Positions 1 to 11,361 of a stretch of 64,000 nucleotides of DNA are shown here, in pieces. Below the pieces are notes generated by a model that was given only the letters and a program-made list of their open reading frames with translations, was not told the origin of the DNA and made no database searches. The DNA lies in NCBI GenBank assembly GCA_947095585.1, contig OX352765.1, positions 74,197,976 to 74,261,975 on the forward strand, read 5' to 3'. The DNA comes from Nephrocerus scutellatus. Its lineage: Eukaryota > Arthropoda > Insecta > Diptera > Pipunculidae. Position 1 is the stretch's first letter; each line of letters starts with the position of its first letter. Both the position numbers and the translations under genes were made by a program.

Positions 1-690
1 AAACAAAAAGAAGTACATGGTGCCTAGGTCTGCGAGAAGAAGATTCAACTTTGTTTCTTCAGGTAAGATAGTGAAGCGCGAATTTGAAGTAATGTAATCC
101 TTTAAATATCTCGGTTCAATTGAAGGAGCCGATAAAGGCATGGGATCAGAATTCTTTAAACAATTCTTTAAACAACCAAGTCTGTCAAGACTTTTCAAGT
201 CCAGAAACTTACTCTTGATGTCCTCGCTACTGCTGCATAAGACAATGGTCATACTAGTACTTTTATATGGATCTGAGACTTGGGTGCTTAACAAAAACCA
301 CTTTAACCTTTGAGCCACATTCGAAAGTAAAATCTAACGGAGGGTTTTTGTCTTCGTATGTGAGAAAGGATGAAGACTCTCTAAAAACGAGATCTTTGAG
401 CGTTACCGCGATGTCGACATCGTGAAGAAAATTAATCTCGGTAGGCTCTGGTAGGTAGAACACCTAGCTCGCATGAGCGAAGGGTATCCTGCTTAGAAAG
501 CCTTTTGCGATACGAATTATGGGTGACGATAGCGGAAGACGAATCAGCCTACGATGGAAGGATGACGTGGGTCAAGACGAACAGAGTTTAGGGATGCCAA
601 ACATCGGCTCGACCGGTGGAGAGAGGTGGCGATTTGTCGAGAGGCTATGACTGCTTCCTGGTTCTAGAGCCAAATATGATGATGATCATT
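1..690 (+). pseudogene. Degenerate LINE reverse transcriptase, C-terminal part
   Basis: Plus-strand frames carry blocks typical of the region downstream of the RT core in APE-type LINEs: FKYLGSIEG near 107-133 (just after an in-frame TAA), VLLYGSETWVL near 255-290, and RWKDDVGQD at 552-578. The frame changes several times and stops interrupt it, so it cannot make protein. A local duplication of the motif attctttaaac near 150-175 adds to the disruption. The 5' part lies outside the window. The layout resembles the C-terminus of the intact LINE at 56849-60131 but the residues differ, so it is probably another family. Identification rests on motif resemblance only. Confidence 0.65.
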
Positions 691-2614
691 GCTTGGTTAG
701 TCTAGCGTTCGTTACAACAATTTAATGGTGACCATCAAATATAGAAAGCTCGTGTTCTAAAAACTACGTCTTACGCTTATCTTTTCGAACCGTTGTTCAG
801 TTTAATTTTTCGGTTTGTCTCGTTTCGTCACGAAGGGTGGTCGTCTCTCTTTGCGGCTAAGGTTGGCCTTTTAAGAAATCCATTTTATGGATGAAGTCGT
901 CGATCACAGTCTGCACTTTTAGCAGAGAAAGCAATGATTTATCTGACTGGATTTTGATGTTCAGTGCCTGCAGAAACCTCGTCTGCAATTCGTTCGTAAT
1001 ACCGATAGGGGTATTCATGGGTATGGTGTTGATTAGAGTTCGTTTCCTAATTTACAGTAAATTTTTTCAAATGCAAATGCTCGATGCACCTGACCTGAAT
1101 AGTTCTTGGCCAACGATGACTGTGGCGATGATGCAATGCTTGGGTTAGGACTCAAGTTGGAGGTTTTTTGCCCTTTCGTCTTAACTTTATATCGACGAGA
1201 GTAAAAACTAAGATTTTAAAAAACTAAATTTGGATTAATCGTAACTAAGTCGACTTTAGAGGATTCTTCTGCGAAGTTCTTCTTTCTATTAATGTTTTTT
1301 GAATCTTTATGAAATATTCCATAATTTCCACCAAAATGTCTTAAAGTTTACATTCAACTAAGTATGTTACTGTCATTAATTATAAATATATTTACGTATT
1401 GAGTTCAGTTGCACACACATATTTTTGGCCAATTAGCGGTCATCATCGTCATATTTGGCCCTACAACTTTAGTTCCTCAAAAATCTCTCCAACATTTTCG
1501 AATTTGAACGTTGGAGCTTCGTTCTTTTATGGACGGCTAAAAAAAAATCAAAAAAAAAATGCTAATAGCCTCACTTCAATCTTACTTTGAAGGGACTATT
1601 CCGAGCAATCAGCTTCGGTGGCCACTCTATGAAGGTTTGATCGCATTTCCAACAGTCAGAATAGTCACGGCACGTGCATACATTCTATCGTATTATTCCC
1701 CTATTTTTCTGGTTGGCGAATGCCAACTGACCGCTTGAGGTCTCTCATTTTCATTCTTTAGTTGGTTCCATATAAGTGACCAAATCATTAAAAAGAAGTT
1801 GGAGCAAAGGTCCCTCTTCTGTGAATTTAAAAAAGCTCGGTCATTGTACAGGCAAAGCCGTTAGCTTTGTTGGTTTTATTATAAACTGTATTTTTCGGCA
1901 TTATATGGCTCATTTTAGATAATTTTCAATTACTTCAAACCCTCCAATATTGTTAGTGTTGTTTGCAAGTAGTCCCAAAGCTGAAATATTTTCTTGCTCT
2001 CGGCTTGTCGTTTAATTTCCAAATCATACATTAATTTTGAATTACTTTTGCAACTTTCTTCGCCAAAACGGGTAATACTTCCATTTTTGCAAACCGTTCC
2101 CTAAAAAAATCACGAAAACTATAGTTTTAGTTTCGCGTTCGATGGCAGTATGTGTAATTTACATAATCATTAAAATAAAAACACTAGTCCCTATATAATA
2201 ATTATACCAAATTATAATACAAATGTCCGGTTTTACAGTCAAAGTTAAAACTACCGGTTAGTTAATTGCCCGGCGAGTTTAAACTCTGTTTTTAATTCGC
2301 ATGCATTTCTTTACAGTCTAACTTGAAGCAGCAATTAGTTTAACTACTGTTTGAGTTTTACTGTGTAGTTTGAGATGTCGTGAAAATGGCAAATTTATTA
2401 TGACGTGTTCGATTTGCACTCACATGGCAAAAGATTTTTACACGCGTTTCACTTTTTATATGTGGGTGCAAATGAAACACGACATTAGTTTGAAGTATCA
2501 GCTGATCTTATATAATATTTTTAAATATACATTTCACTATTGAGGTATTGTTTTTGAAGTACTTCCGTCCTAAAGGTTTTATGTTGTGATTATTGCAACA
2601 AAAATGACTATGGC
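691..2614. other. AT-rich spacer, no gene recognised
   Basis: The open frames here are short and carry no recognisable domain. One structured spot is an imperfect inverted repeat: arms 2400-2424 and 2461-2485 match at about 21 of 25 positions across a 36-base loop. A short palindrome, gagtttaaactc, lies near 2275-2290. These could be the remains of a small inverted-repeat transposon, but no outer termini were found. Confidence 0.4.
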
Positions 2615-3577
2615 AGTACGGGTTTCGTTTTGTCTCTGACACTCTTTCTGATTTTCATTAATGATCTCCTATCCGCCACTTCTAATCCAATCCTTCGCTG
2701 ATGAGAGCACTCTTAGCCATTCATATGACTTCACGCTTTCTACACGCCCCTCTTCGTCGGAAGTTGATCTTGAACAACAACGTATCTTATGCACGTTAAA
2801 TTCTGACCTTGATCGCATTACAAGGGGACTACATAATAGAGTTGAATTTAATGCTTCCAAAACTCAGTGCTATCTTCTGTCGTCCAAGCGTAACTTAAAC
2901 CAACCAACCTTTATCCATGAATGGATCTTGCATCGAAGAAACTGAGAAACTCACAATTCTCGGTATGTGCGTCAATAACATGCTTGGTTTGAACGACCAC
3001 ATATTTGTCATCGCCAAGAATGCTGCGAAATTTTTAGGTTTTCTAAATCGGTGCAAGATGTACTTCACTCCTTCTGATCTGGCTACTATTTACAAGGCAT
3101 ATATTCGCTCTAAGCTTGAATACAACTGCATTGTCTGGGCAGGTGTCCCAAAGACCACATTGCATCTACTAGACAGAATTCAGAACCACGCGATAAAATT
3201 TATTGGTGACGTAAGTATCGCGAAAACAATCGAATCACATGAACATCGGAGGAATGTTTCCTGCTTGCCACGGTTTTATCGCTTTTTCTACAAGCGGTGT
3301 TCAAAAGAAATTTTCAAAAGAAATATCCAGATGCATCCCGCCCATTCCTGAACCCATCCGTATTACCCGTGCCTCAACTCGAACATACAGGTCTACCATT
3401 AGGCCTATCTTCGAACGTAATAACCAATTCAGTGATTCCTTTTTTAGCTGCACTGTCGTTATGTGGAATAAATTGCCAGATTGCATTTGTACGATCTGCA
3501 GTCATTAAAGACACACATGCATAAACATCTCCTCTTTTCCTCTCCCTAATTTCCTAATGCCAACTCTGTGCTTGTCA
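2615..3577 (+). pseudogene. CR1/Jockey-like LINE, 3' RT fragment
   Basis: A frame reading through FINDLLSATS leads, after a frameshift near 2692, to SFADESTLSHS. That is the RT catalytic region with Glu where the second Asp of the usual YADD motif would be. A second frame shift near 2920 leads into a downstream block containing TIYKAYIRSKLEYN, HLLDRIQNHAIKFIGD and ESHEHRRNVSC (to 3351). A third frame continues the tail through the conserved FWNKLP-like end near 3460-3480. The 5' two-thirds of the element is missing. The same family recurs at 5303-6169 (minus), 26130-26440 (minus) and 37911-38645. The 3' end is cut by the SINE that starts at 3578. Confidence 0.75.
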
Positions 3578-3817
3578 TTAATAATAATATTCGGCGCGAC
3601 AGACCATTTCGGTCGAAGGCCTAGCTTCTCGCAACTAATTTTGTTGCGCATTTATATTTTTGGACACAAATGGAAGGGACCTACTATTTAAGGCCGGCTC
3701 TAAATGGCGAATTAGAAGCTTTCCATCACAAGTTATTACCCTCGGAACGTATGTCACCCATTCGCGAGGGGTGGGACACCGTGAGAAATACTTTTTGTGT
3801 TACTGGGATTCAAAGCA
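3578..3817 (-). mobile_element. tRNA-derived SINE, copy 1 (head missing)
   Basis: This is the body and tail of the SINE found six more times in the window. In plus orientation it begins with the tail ataatattcggcgcgacaga and runs through gaagggacctac to the segment complementary to accaaaagtatttttcac. It stops within the sequence following the tRNA-like head, so the A box is lost. Confidence 0.75.
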
Positions 3818-3839
3818 CAGATCACAGTATGAAATGATC

Positions 3840-4040
3840 TGATGCCGGGATCCCCCCGACCCCGCGGCCCGATCACTCTAAAATAGAATGTATTGTCACC
3901 GGAAATAAACATGTGTGCAAAATTTCAATAACATTGGGCTTTGGGAAGTGGGTTAAAAATTGATCACAAGATCTGGCCAGCCAGCCAGCTAGTCCGCCAG
4001 CCACGGGCACGCGAAGTTAATACAGAGAATTTAAAAAAAA
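3840..4040 (+). repeat. Family A tandem-repeat element, terminal fragment
   Basis: The piece holds one array-like unit (ccccccgaccccgcggcccg, then caccggaaataaacatgtg), the pre-terminal gggaagtgggttaaaaattg, a ccagccagccagc run, and the terminal signature gcgaagttaatacagagaat. The same order occurs at the ends of the copies at 37330-37795 and 45621-46640. The other end of this copy is absent. Confidence 0.75.
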
Positions 4041-4542
4041 ATTACTTTAAAACGAAGATTAAATTTTGACTATGCAGAAGTTATAAATGGAAGAAAATTG
4101 CAGAGAGTTTAATAGCACGAGCACTTCAACGCATATAGAAACTAATATACAGGGTGTCCTCTAATTCGTGCACAATAATTTCGAAAATGATTGTTGTGTT
4201 TATTCTAAGAAAAAAATCATTCTACATACAGTCTCTCTCTAATGTTGACATCATTTATCGGTGATTCAAGAAAAAGCTTACTTGGTGTACCCTGACCCAT
4301 GTTAACGGAAATTGGTCTTTTAATACTAATCGAACAAATTTCGGTTAGGACTTTGTTCTTAAAAGAAATACTAGCCTTTGTAGCTGCGATTAAATAAAGT
4401 TGATATCTTATTCGAGACTTCTATGCCTGTTACAGTTTTCTTGCCCATGCTAATTTTTGAATTTGAGGTAATTTTTTTCAGAAAATGCGTAATAAAGATA
4501 ACGATTTACTATTTTTTCTTATGTATGTAACAATAATAAAAA

Positions 4543-4870
4543 GTAAATGTATAAAAATTTCGTTTTTCAGGTACAAACTTTTATGTATACATCGAAAAAC
4601 GCCACACAGTCCTTTATTATTTGGTAATAATCGCCAAAATATCTGTTTTTGTGGTCGGGTATATATCCAATTTTTTTCTTTTTTACACTCTTCACACGCG
4701 CCACACGCTACTCGCGACACGTCAAACACGGGATATTAAAATTGGCCCCTGACATTGCGTCGCTCACAAAATTTCACCCCACTAGGTCGTGTGGAAGGTG
4801 GTTAAAAAGGACCTCAAAGTAGTCGAAAATACTGTCAAAAGGGGTCAAGTCAAGTTAAATAAAAGTTTTT
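4543..4870 (+). mobile_element. Family B element, short copy nested in the left arm
   Basis: The boundaries are set by comparison with the uninterrupted right arm at about 7800-7850: arm sequence stops at caataataaaaa and resumes at aaaaataaaaatcaac. One end has gtttttcaggtacaaact; the other has ggggtcaagtcaagttaaat. Both ends match the longer copy at 12263-12976 in opposite orientation. Only one gcgccacacgctactcgcga unit is present, against about four there. No coding capacity was seen. Confidence 0.75.
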
Positions 4871-4889
4871 AAAAATAAAAATCAACAAC

Positions 4890-5069
4890 AAGCTTGCGGA
4901 AAAATCTTGCTGCCCAGTGAACAAGTCCTTTTCCTTCTATCCAACGATTACCGTACTCTTTATTTAGCTTTTTCGACCATAGTGGGCTGGAGCGCCATCC
5001 TGCTGGAAATATGACGAAGCTAGTTGAATCAGTGGAATGTCTTCCAATAGTTCTGGTAAATGATTTCAC
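4890..5069 (-). pseudogene. Mariner-like transposase, C-terminal remnant
   Basis: The minus-strand frame reads AGWRSSPLWSKKLNKEYG, NRWIEGKGLVHWAARF and RKLVVDFYF. This follows the general pattern of IS630-Tc1-mariner transposases between the second and third catalytic Asp (QDGAPPH..., GNRWIGRGGP..W.ARSPDLT..DF). The Asp residues themselves are lost. The segment adjoins the left arm of the 4150-8189 unit, which suggests that unit once encoded its own transposase. Confidence 0.5.
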
Positions 5070-5219
5070 AAAAACTTCAGATTACACCTGTCCACCTATT
5101 GATGCTGAATTTGTGTTGAAATATTGATTGTCTCATTCTGTGTTGATTCTCCGCAGTCCATGTATGAAGATTGTGCAAATTTGTGATCCCATCTCTTGAC
5201 TGATATACAAAATATATTG

Positions 5220-6300
5220 AAAACAAAACCGCGCGATAAAACTTATCGGTGACGAAAATATAGCGGAATCAGTAGATTCGCTTGAACACCGCACGAGCGT
5301 TTTATTTTTATTTTTTTATAATGTACACACGCTAAAGGGGTTTGCACCCTTATAATGCTTAGCACAGCGTGGGCGTTAGGAAATTAGGGAGAGGAAAGGA
5401 TGAGATGTCTATGCACACGTGTCTTAGACGACTGCAGATCATATAAATGCGGAAACACAGAATCAGGCAATTCTTTCCACATAACATCGTGCGGCTAAAA
5501 AAGGAATCTCTGAATTGGCTAGTACGTCCGAAGATAGGCTTAATGGTGGACCCATGAGCTCGAGTTGAGGCACGGGTATTACGGATGGGTTGGAGAATGG
5601 GCGGGATGCATCTGGATATTTCTTTTGAACACCGCTTGTGGAAAAAGCGATAAAACAGTGACAGGCAGGAAACATTCCTACGATGTTCAAGCGATTCGAT
5701 AGTTTTCGCGATATGTACATCACCAATAAGTTTTAACGCGCGGTTCTGAACTCTGTCTATTAGATGCAATGTGGTCTTGGGAGCACCTGCCCAGACAATG
5801 CAGGTGTAGTCAAGTTTAGGGCGAATATACGCCTTGTAAATAGTAGCCAGATCTGAAGGAGTGAAGACGATTGATCAGGGTTTCCATAACCTTGGAGAGT
5901 ATGGATGTTAGCGCAATGGGTCGGTATGAGGAAAGAGATGACGTTTCGCCTTTTTTAGGAACAGGCTGGATAAAGGCTGTTTTCCAATTCCTTGGGACGA
6001 CTCCAGAAGAATAAGAAAAATGGAAAAGTCTGCGCAGTGGTAATGCCAACGTTGAAGAACACCTCTTCAAAACTAAAGCGGGAATGCCATCAGGCCCAGC
6101 AGATTTATGAATGTTGAGATCATTTAATACTCTAGCCACTTGACGAGTACGAAAGTAAATCTGTCCCATACCGCACGAGCGTTTCGTCCGTCCAAAGAAT
6201 TCTGTTAATAAACTCTTCGTCATCCAAGCTCCGCTCCAGCAACCAGTTAGAAAACTCAAGTCTCTTTTTCAAATCATCGGGAAGCAGTTCTTGCACAGCT
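5220..6300 (+). pseudogene. Older LINE fragment split by a younger LINE
   Basis: Before 5302 the plus strand carries a degraded RT-tail block (KLIGDENIAESVDSLEHRTS). It continues after 6184 with tttcgtccgtccaaagaattc. The interruption is the minus-strand LINE at 5303-6169, flanked by the direct repeat accgcacgagcgttt at 5288-5302 and 6170-6184. The outer fragment has the same family pattern as the insertion but has diverged further. Confidence 0.6.
5303..6169 (-). pseudogene. CR1/Jockey-like LINE, internally deleted, with 15 bp target duplication
   Basis: Read on the minus strand, it starts in the RT finger region (VARVLNDLNIHKSAGPDGIP, PVPKKGETSSLSSYRPIALT). After KVMETLINR it jumps directly to the tail block (LATIYKAYIRPKLDYTC), so the catalytic palm is deleted. 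The tail block continues as HLIDRVQNRALKLIGD and ESLEHRRNVSCLSLFYRF. The 3' end has gggtgcaaacccctttagcg followed by an A-rich tail. The element is 5'-truncated and cannot encode active RT. The flanking 15 bp duplication shows it moved in trans, presumably on the machinery of an intact relative. Confidence 0.8.
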
Positions 6301-6652
6301 TTATGGTGGTATAGATAAAGATTTTTTCCATGGAGTTTATTAGAAATTTATGTCTGGAAACATTGAATTCCATAACTAAGCGTCTGATCCCGTGAAATCT
6401 CAAAACCGTATACACACATAAAATAAAAATTATTTAAAACCGCACAAAATAATTTTGAAGTGAAACTACAATACAAAGCTACAATTTTCAAGTGTTACAC
6501 TGTTATAACTCTGTTACACATTACTCTGTTGTACACATTACTCTGTTGTACACATATCTGTTGTTCACTTTTATTAATTTTATGCCTCGTTTTCTATAGT
6601 TATATTTTATATGTATAAAACTATATATGTATATAACTACAAATATATATAT

Positions 6653-7406
6653 TGTTACGAAATTCCGGCTTTCGAGTTCGTAAAGAATTTTGCAATTAAA
6701 ACACAACACTAGTTAATTAATTTACAAATAACATCTTTAATGACAAACAGTAATAATAACTCAAGTTTACAATTTATATTAGTAAGTAGTTTCAACAGTA
6801 CACAATAACACTTATGATACTAGTACTTCACACTAATTCTCTTAGAAGATAGCAGTATTACTTTACAAGAACTTTTACAACATCACTGGTTAAAATCCAA
6901 TTAACTAATAATAATCTTACTTCGGCCTAACGCCTCTATTTATACTCAATCATAAGCTTCCAGAAACTTCCAATATTGCAGACAGAAATATCCAGAAAAC
7001 TGTAGCCTAATTCCCCTATTTACAACTAACGATACTTGTATGTAATGAGTCATCTTCTAAAAATAGACTACATGTTCAATCATGTTCTTTTACAAAAATC
7101 GGGCAAACAGCCCAAACCTGTTTGACTACTTGTTTTACCAGTACACAATGATTCCAACTTGCAGGCGGTTACCTTTCAAATTTCAAATAATCTAATAGTC
7201 TTAGAACATGAGAGTGCTTATTTGTTAGTACCCATTATTTTCTTAGTTCTAATTTAGCACTTATTTGTGGTACATTACGATTTATCTAGGATTGGAACCT
7301 TCTGAATTACCGACTACTTTCGTAGCATATGCTTATTTTAAGTGTTTAGTATCTTATCTTAGGATTCTAATTCTATTATATGCGCTACTAACTACTTTTC
7401 GTAACA
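6653..7406 (-). mobile_element. Solo LTR of a gypsy-type element
   Basis: The 754 bp segment begins TGTTACGAAATTC and ends TTTTCGTAACA, giving TGTTACGAA/TTCGTAACA terminal inverted repeats. Flanking bases are ATAT on both sides (6649-6652 and 7407-7410), a 4 bp duplication of the kind errantiviruses often make. On the minus strand, TATAAATAGAGGCG near 6925-6940 is a plausible core promoter, which gives the orientation. No internal coding sequence is attached, so it is the product of LTR-LTR recombination. It differs from the LTRs at 16277 and 24952. Confidence 0.8.
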
Positions 7407-7439
7407 ATATAATATAATATATATATATTACTACGGCCA

Positions 7440-7690
7440 CAGCTCCTATGGAAATTCTGGGATCTAGCCAATAGGGTCTGGAATTTTGGGAATCAAGTCA
7501 TTACCCAAGCGATTCGTATGAAACTCGGAATGTAGGACTAATATGCGACTAAAAGATTTGTTCCTATGGAAATTCTGGGATCTGCCCAAAAGGGGCTGGC
7601 CATTTCTCAAGCGATTCGTATGAAATTCGGTATGTAGGATGTAATTTAATCGTAATATCGGCCACAATGTCAAAAAAGTATGACTTCAAC
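7440..7690. repeat. Two-copy tandem repeat of ~118 bp
   Basis: The phrase cctatggaaattctgggatc occurs near 7446 and again near 7564. Each copy is followed by a related aagcgattcgtatgaaa-tcgg-atgtagga segment. The second copy is slightly diverged. It lies between the solo LTR and the right arm of the 4150-8189 unit. Its function is unknown. Confidence 0.7.
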
Positions 7691-7779
7691 CGTGCGTAAA
7701 AGTTACACCCAATCTTTTTTTATTCATAGCCTTTGGAGCTTAAAGCTTTTTTAAATTTTTTTCCAATTATCATATTCAT

Positions 7780-8189
7780 CATATCATGTTTTTCCGCAAA
7801 TTTGTTGGTGATTTTTATTTTTATTATTTTTACGTTCATATGAAAAAAATAGTAAAACGTTATTACCCATTTTCTGGAGAAAATAGACCTCAAATTCAAA
7901 AATTAGCTGGAACAGGCATTGAAGGCATTGAAGTAGCATATCTGAAGACTCAAAAAAGATATCAACTTTATTTAAACGCAGCTGCAAATGCTAGTATTTC
8001 TTCTAAAAATAAAGTCCTAAACGAAGATTGTACCATTAGTATTGAGAGACCAATTTTCGGTCAGGATAAACCAAAGTAAGTTTTTTCTTTAATCCCCGTA
8101 AAATTATGTCAACCTTGAACGATTAGAATGATTTTTTTCTTAGAATATAGCCAAGAATCATTTCCAAAATTATTGTGCACGACACCCTG
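7780..8189 (+). pseudogene. Right inverted arm with degraded coding frame
   Basis: The segment is the imperfect reverse complement of the arm starting at 4150. A plus-strand frame from 7786 to 8079 stays open for 97 codons (FFRKFVGDFYF, then HMKKIVKRYYPFSG). Its start resembles the final DDE block of a mariner-like transposase, as in the left arm at 4890-5069, but the catalytic residues are gone. The rest is not recognised. It ends at the CAGGGTGTC terminus. Confidence 0.45.
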
Positions 8190-8191
8190 TA

Positions 8192-9890
8192 TACAAATAC
8201 AAATACAATTAAATTCGCTAAACAATATGCCGACCGGAAATGGCAGTTATCGGTTCCATATAACTGCCATTTATCGTCGTGGACCATCTAAAGCTATTGA
8301 ATTTTCAGTTGACGAAATGGTTTGAGAAATATTGAAGGGACGTCGTGTTACCGGCCCTCCATTATTGTTTGTTACTTCCCCGCAGGGACTCTCTATTTAG
8401 ATTATTTATTAATGTAATGAAATAAAACATAATTTTATATAGTTTTCTATTTGCTCAACTTTTATTTGAAATTTTAAACTACAATATAAAATATATTTAA
8501 GCATATTTTTTATAATTGTGTTTGAATATAATTGTTACTTGAAATGAAAATGTCATTCATGAAGATCTCAACGTAAACGCTTATCAACGACCGGTCAAGA
8601 TAAACTCAAATTTAACTCGCTATTTGGTTTAAGCTTGCAGCGTAGATCGCATTTTTTCTCTTAAAACTGCCGGCTGTTAAACAGGGAACAAGTGTATAAG
8701 ATGTTTACATGCCTGCCGCTGTCATATATCTCTAAATGAATGATTCATATTATGTCATTCAAGTATTATTATTGTCAATGCTGACGTCATTAGGATGAAC
8801 ATTTATTCAAAACAATAGAGCATTAAACAACAACCGCTTGTTTAAAGTCCTGCCCTTCCTTCCAGTCGTCGAGGCAGACCCGGTTGTTTCCATTTTTTCC
8901 TTTTCTTCGTTTTCCTGTTCGCCCTTTTCATTCCCCTTTACACTGTGACATGTTGCAGCCACAAATATTAATTATTACTATTATTATAATTTTCTGTAAA
9001 ATCCATAAATCCTTTTCTTGTGACAGCTGACCATATCAAAACTTTCCGACATCTCGGCCGCCGAGAGTTGACCCTTTGTCCTGAATGCTAGTGAATGCGA
9101 GTAGAGAAGTGTGCAGTGGAGTGGAGTGGAGTAGGATGAAGCTCGGATGGATATATGCAAATGATTTGTAGTAGTGCAAGACCCATACGACTTTTCGACT
9201 GACTTCCCTGCACGGAAAGTTAAAATTGGAAATAACTTCAGGCAGCTATGCATGTGTGGGGGATGGCATGGGACTGGGCGGTAGGCTCTGTAACAAATAG
9301 ATGAATAGTTCTATGGGGAAAAAAACTCACACAATTGCCACTCTGCTGCATAGTACCTCGACAGACCGACCGACCGATCGACCGACCAGAACAGTAAATT
9401 TAATTTTTCTCTCTGCACTGCAAGTAAATAATGTCACACAGGCATATACGAAGCGGCCCAATCGAAAGTGCTGGCTGCTGCTACCACCTAACCCTATACT
9501 GCCATCATCGAACCATTGGACACGACGCAAGTTGATGCATCGTTCTCATGGATTACTGCCTCTTGCAGCCAGGACTCTGAGATGCGAGTAGATGCAGGCA
9601 CACTGCGTGGTACGGTGTACGGGTGCACTATTGGATAATTGCATGTGTCAGCCACATTTGTAGCAATAAATTGCCGTCGTCGACGGATGCTGCATTGTTG
9701 CGAAATCTGTATTTTTTGTTTTTATTGTTTTTTGCTCGTTTCGTTTGTTGTTTATTCGCTTTCATCGGGTCCTTGTGTTACTTTGTGTTACTTTTGAGCT
9801 TTTTGTTGTTGATAGAATTGCAACTGCAGCCGTATGATAGGCAGATTGTGATTGTTGTGTTGTTTCCGTTTAATTGCAAGACCTATACGT
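8192..9890. other. Spacer, no gene recognised
   Basis: The region is AT-rich up to about 8820 and mixed afterwards. It has short low-complexity runs such as gaccgaccgaccgatcgacc near 9364-9385 and ggagtggagtggagt near 9118. The open frames here have no recognisable domain, and neither strand shows a convincing splice-delimited exon. Confidence 0.4.
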
Positions 9891-10136
9891 TGTGGGCGCC
9901 GTGGCAGGGAGTTCGTAGCTCGAACCCCAAAAAAACACCAAAAGTATTTTTCACGGTCCCACCTCTCGCGAATGCCGGACAAACATCCGGGAGTAATAAC
10001 TTGTCACGAAAAGCTTCTCAATTCGCTATTCGGATACGGCATTAAATTGTAGGTCCCTTTCATTTGTGTGCAAAAATATACGCACAACACAAGGCCTTGG
10101 ATCGCAACGGTCTGTCGCACCGAATATTATTATTAT
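9891..10136 (+). mobile_element. tRNA-derived SINE, copy 2 (head shortened)
   Basis: The copy starts gggcgccgtggca, but most of the tRNA-like head between the A and B boxes is deleted. It continues with gttcgtagctcgaacccc (B-box region) and accaaaagtatttttcacgg, and ends tctgtcgcaccgaatattat. Relative to the better copies at 43663 and 30871, the segment before the tail is also shortened. Confidence 0.8.
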
Positions 10137-10329
10137 CCTTTGTTGATCAAATTTATTTCCATTCTCAATATTACACAGCTGAATTTCAAATCAATATATA
10201 AGTTTAGTTGCTGATTATCAGCTAATACCATAGGTTCGGAACAAGAAATTTCGTGGAAAAATAAGGTCGACTTATTAATGAGACACTAGGCTTGCCAGCA
10301 TTCGAGAATGCATCAAATTTACTTCTCTA

Positions 10330-11145
10330 CAGGGTGATTCGACTCGAAGTGCTAACAAAACAAAACGCCACAGAATTTTCACTTTTTGATAAATTTTATT
10401 GAATCAAAGTTAAAATTTTCACAAATATTTAAATTTTCGAATTGCATTAGCAGTTTTTGATTTGGCCACCCTTAGCCGCGATTATGGCCTTCAAACGGCC
10501 GACAAAGCTATTGCATGCAGCACGAAAGTGGCTCTGTGGTATTTTGGCCCATTCCCGGCGAAGCACTTGCTTGAGATGATCGACACTTTGGTATTTTTTT
10601 GTCCCAACCTTGCTCTTCAAAATACCCCAAACCGAGAAATCTAGCGGATTTGCATCCGGTGAATTTGATGGCCATTGGGAAGTGGAAATGACCCGCGGAA
10701 CGTTGTTTCTCAGCCAATCTTGATCTGGATCAATCATTTTTCTGCCGCTACGGCGCGTATTCCGAGCCAATTTGGCCTTCACCTTCCGAGTAATATCCGG
10801 CGATGTTGCAGTGCGTTTCGGGTCACCACCATGGCGTTTTGCAATGCTGCCAGTATCGTTATAACGATTTATGGTGCGATACACAAACATTTTATTCACG
10901 TGCAGATGTTTTAACTGGTTAACAATCTGCGGCTGTGGTTTTCCAGCCAAAAATAGAGCAATCACACTATTACGCTTGAATTCCATTGCGGATAACTTTT
11001 TTCTGAACATTTCCCACTAAAATGCTCTTGTACGATTGTAAAGAATAGAATGAACTGTCATTAGTGTAAATTTGAACGTTCTGTCATCACTGGTTTGACA
11101 GCAATGACAGTCTGAATTTGGTTACACTTCGTGTCAGTCAGACCT
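10330..11145 (-). mobile_element. Internally deleted mariner/Tc1-like transposon
   Basis: TA lies outside both ends (10328-10329 and 11146-11147). The left terminus is cagggtgattcgactcgaag. The right end, read inward, is aggtctgactgacacgaagtg, so the terminal inverted repeats are degraded but alignable. A transposase with its catalytic centre deleted lies between them on the minus strand. Confidence 0.75.
10447..11010 (-). pseudogene. Mariner/Tc1-like transposase with the catalytic core deleted
   Basis: The 187-codon frame keeps an N-terminal helix-turn-helix half (IALFLAGKPQPQIVNQLK, FVYRTINRYNDTGSIAKRHG). It also keeps the C-terminal end from WLRNNVPRVI through PSNSPDANPLDFSVWGILK to the last helix (GRLKAIIAAKGG). 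The junction near IDPDQDW joins the two parts in frame and removes the first two catalytic acidic residues; only the last Asp block (PLDFS) remains. Full-length relatives are about 340 residues. It may still bind ends but should not cleave DNA. Confidence 0.8.
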
Positions 11146-11361
11146 TAAATAATGGCTTTTAAAATAATTTGGAAGCTGCGTTGTGAGTGGAGAGTTATTT
11201 ATTTCGTCTTTACCGTCTACATATTGGTTCGAAAATGTAAATAGAAATCTTTAATCGCACTGTACATACTGGTATAAGAATAAACATTGCATTAAATTGT
11301 ATTAGAAATCAAAAATCATGGCTCAGTAATATTTTATATAAAAGGTAGGCTAAGTAACATA

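Larger units (their letters stand above)
4150..8189. mobile_element. TA-flanked unit with ~400 bp inverted arms, filled by nested insertions
   Basis: Both ends read inward CAGGGTGTC and are flanked by TA (4148-4149 and 8190-8191). The left arm (4150-4542, then 4871-4920 past a nested insertion) is an imperfect reverse complement of about 7780-8189, aligning over roughly 400 bp. Remnants of a mariner-like transposase C-terminus lie in the arms. Between the arms are family B (4543-4870), two LINE layers, a solo LTR and a two-copy tandem repeat. It could be a fold-back type Tc1/mariner relative or two copies that landed in opposite orientation; the matching TA flanks fit either. Confidence 0.55.
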
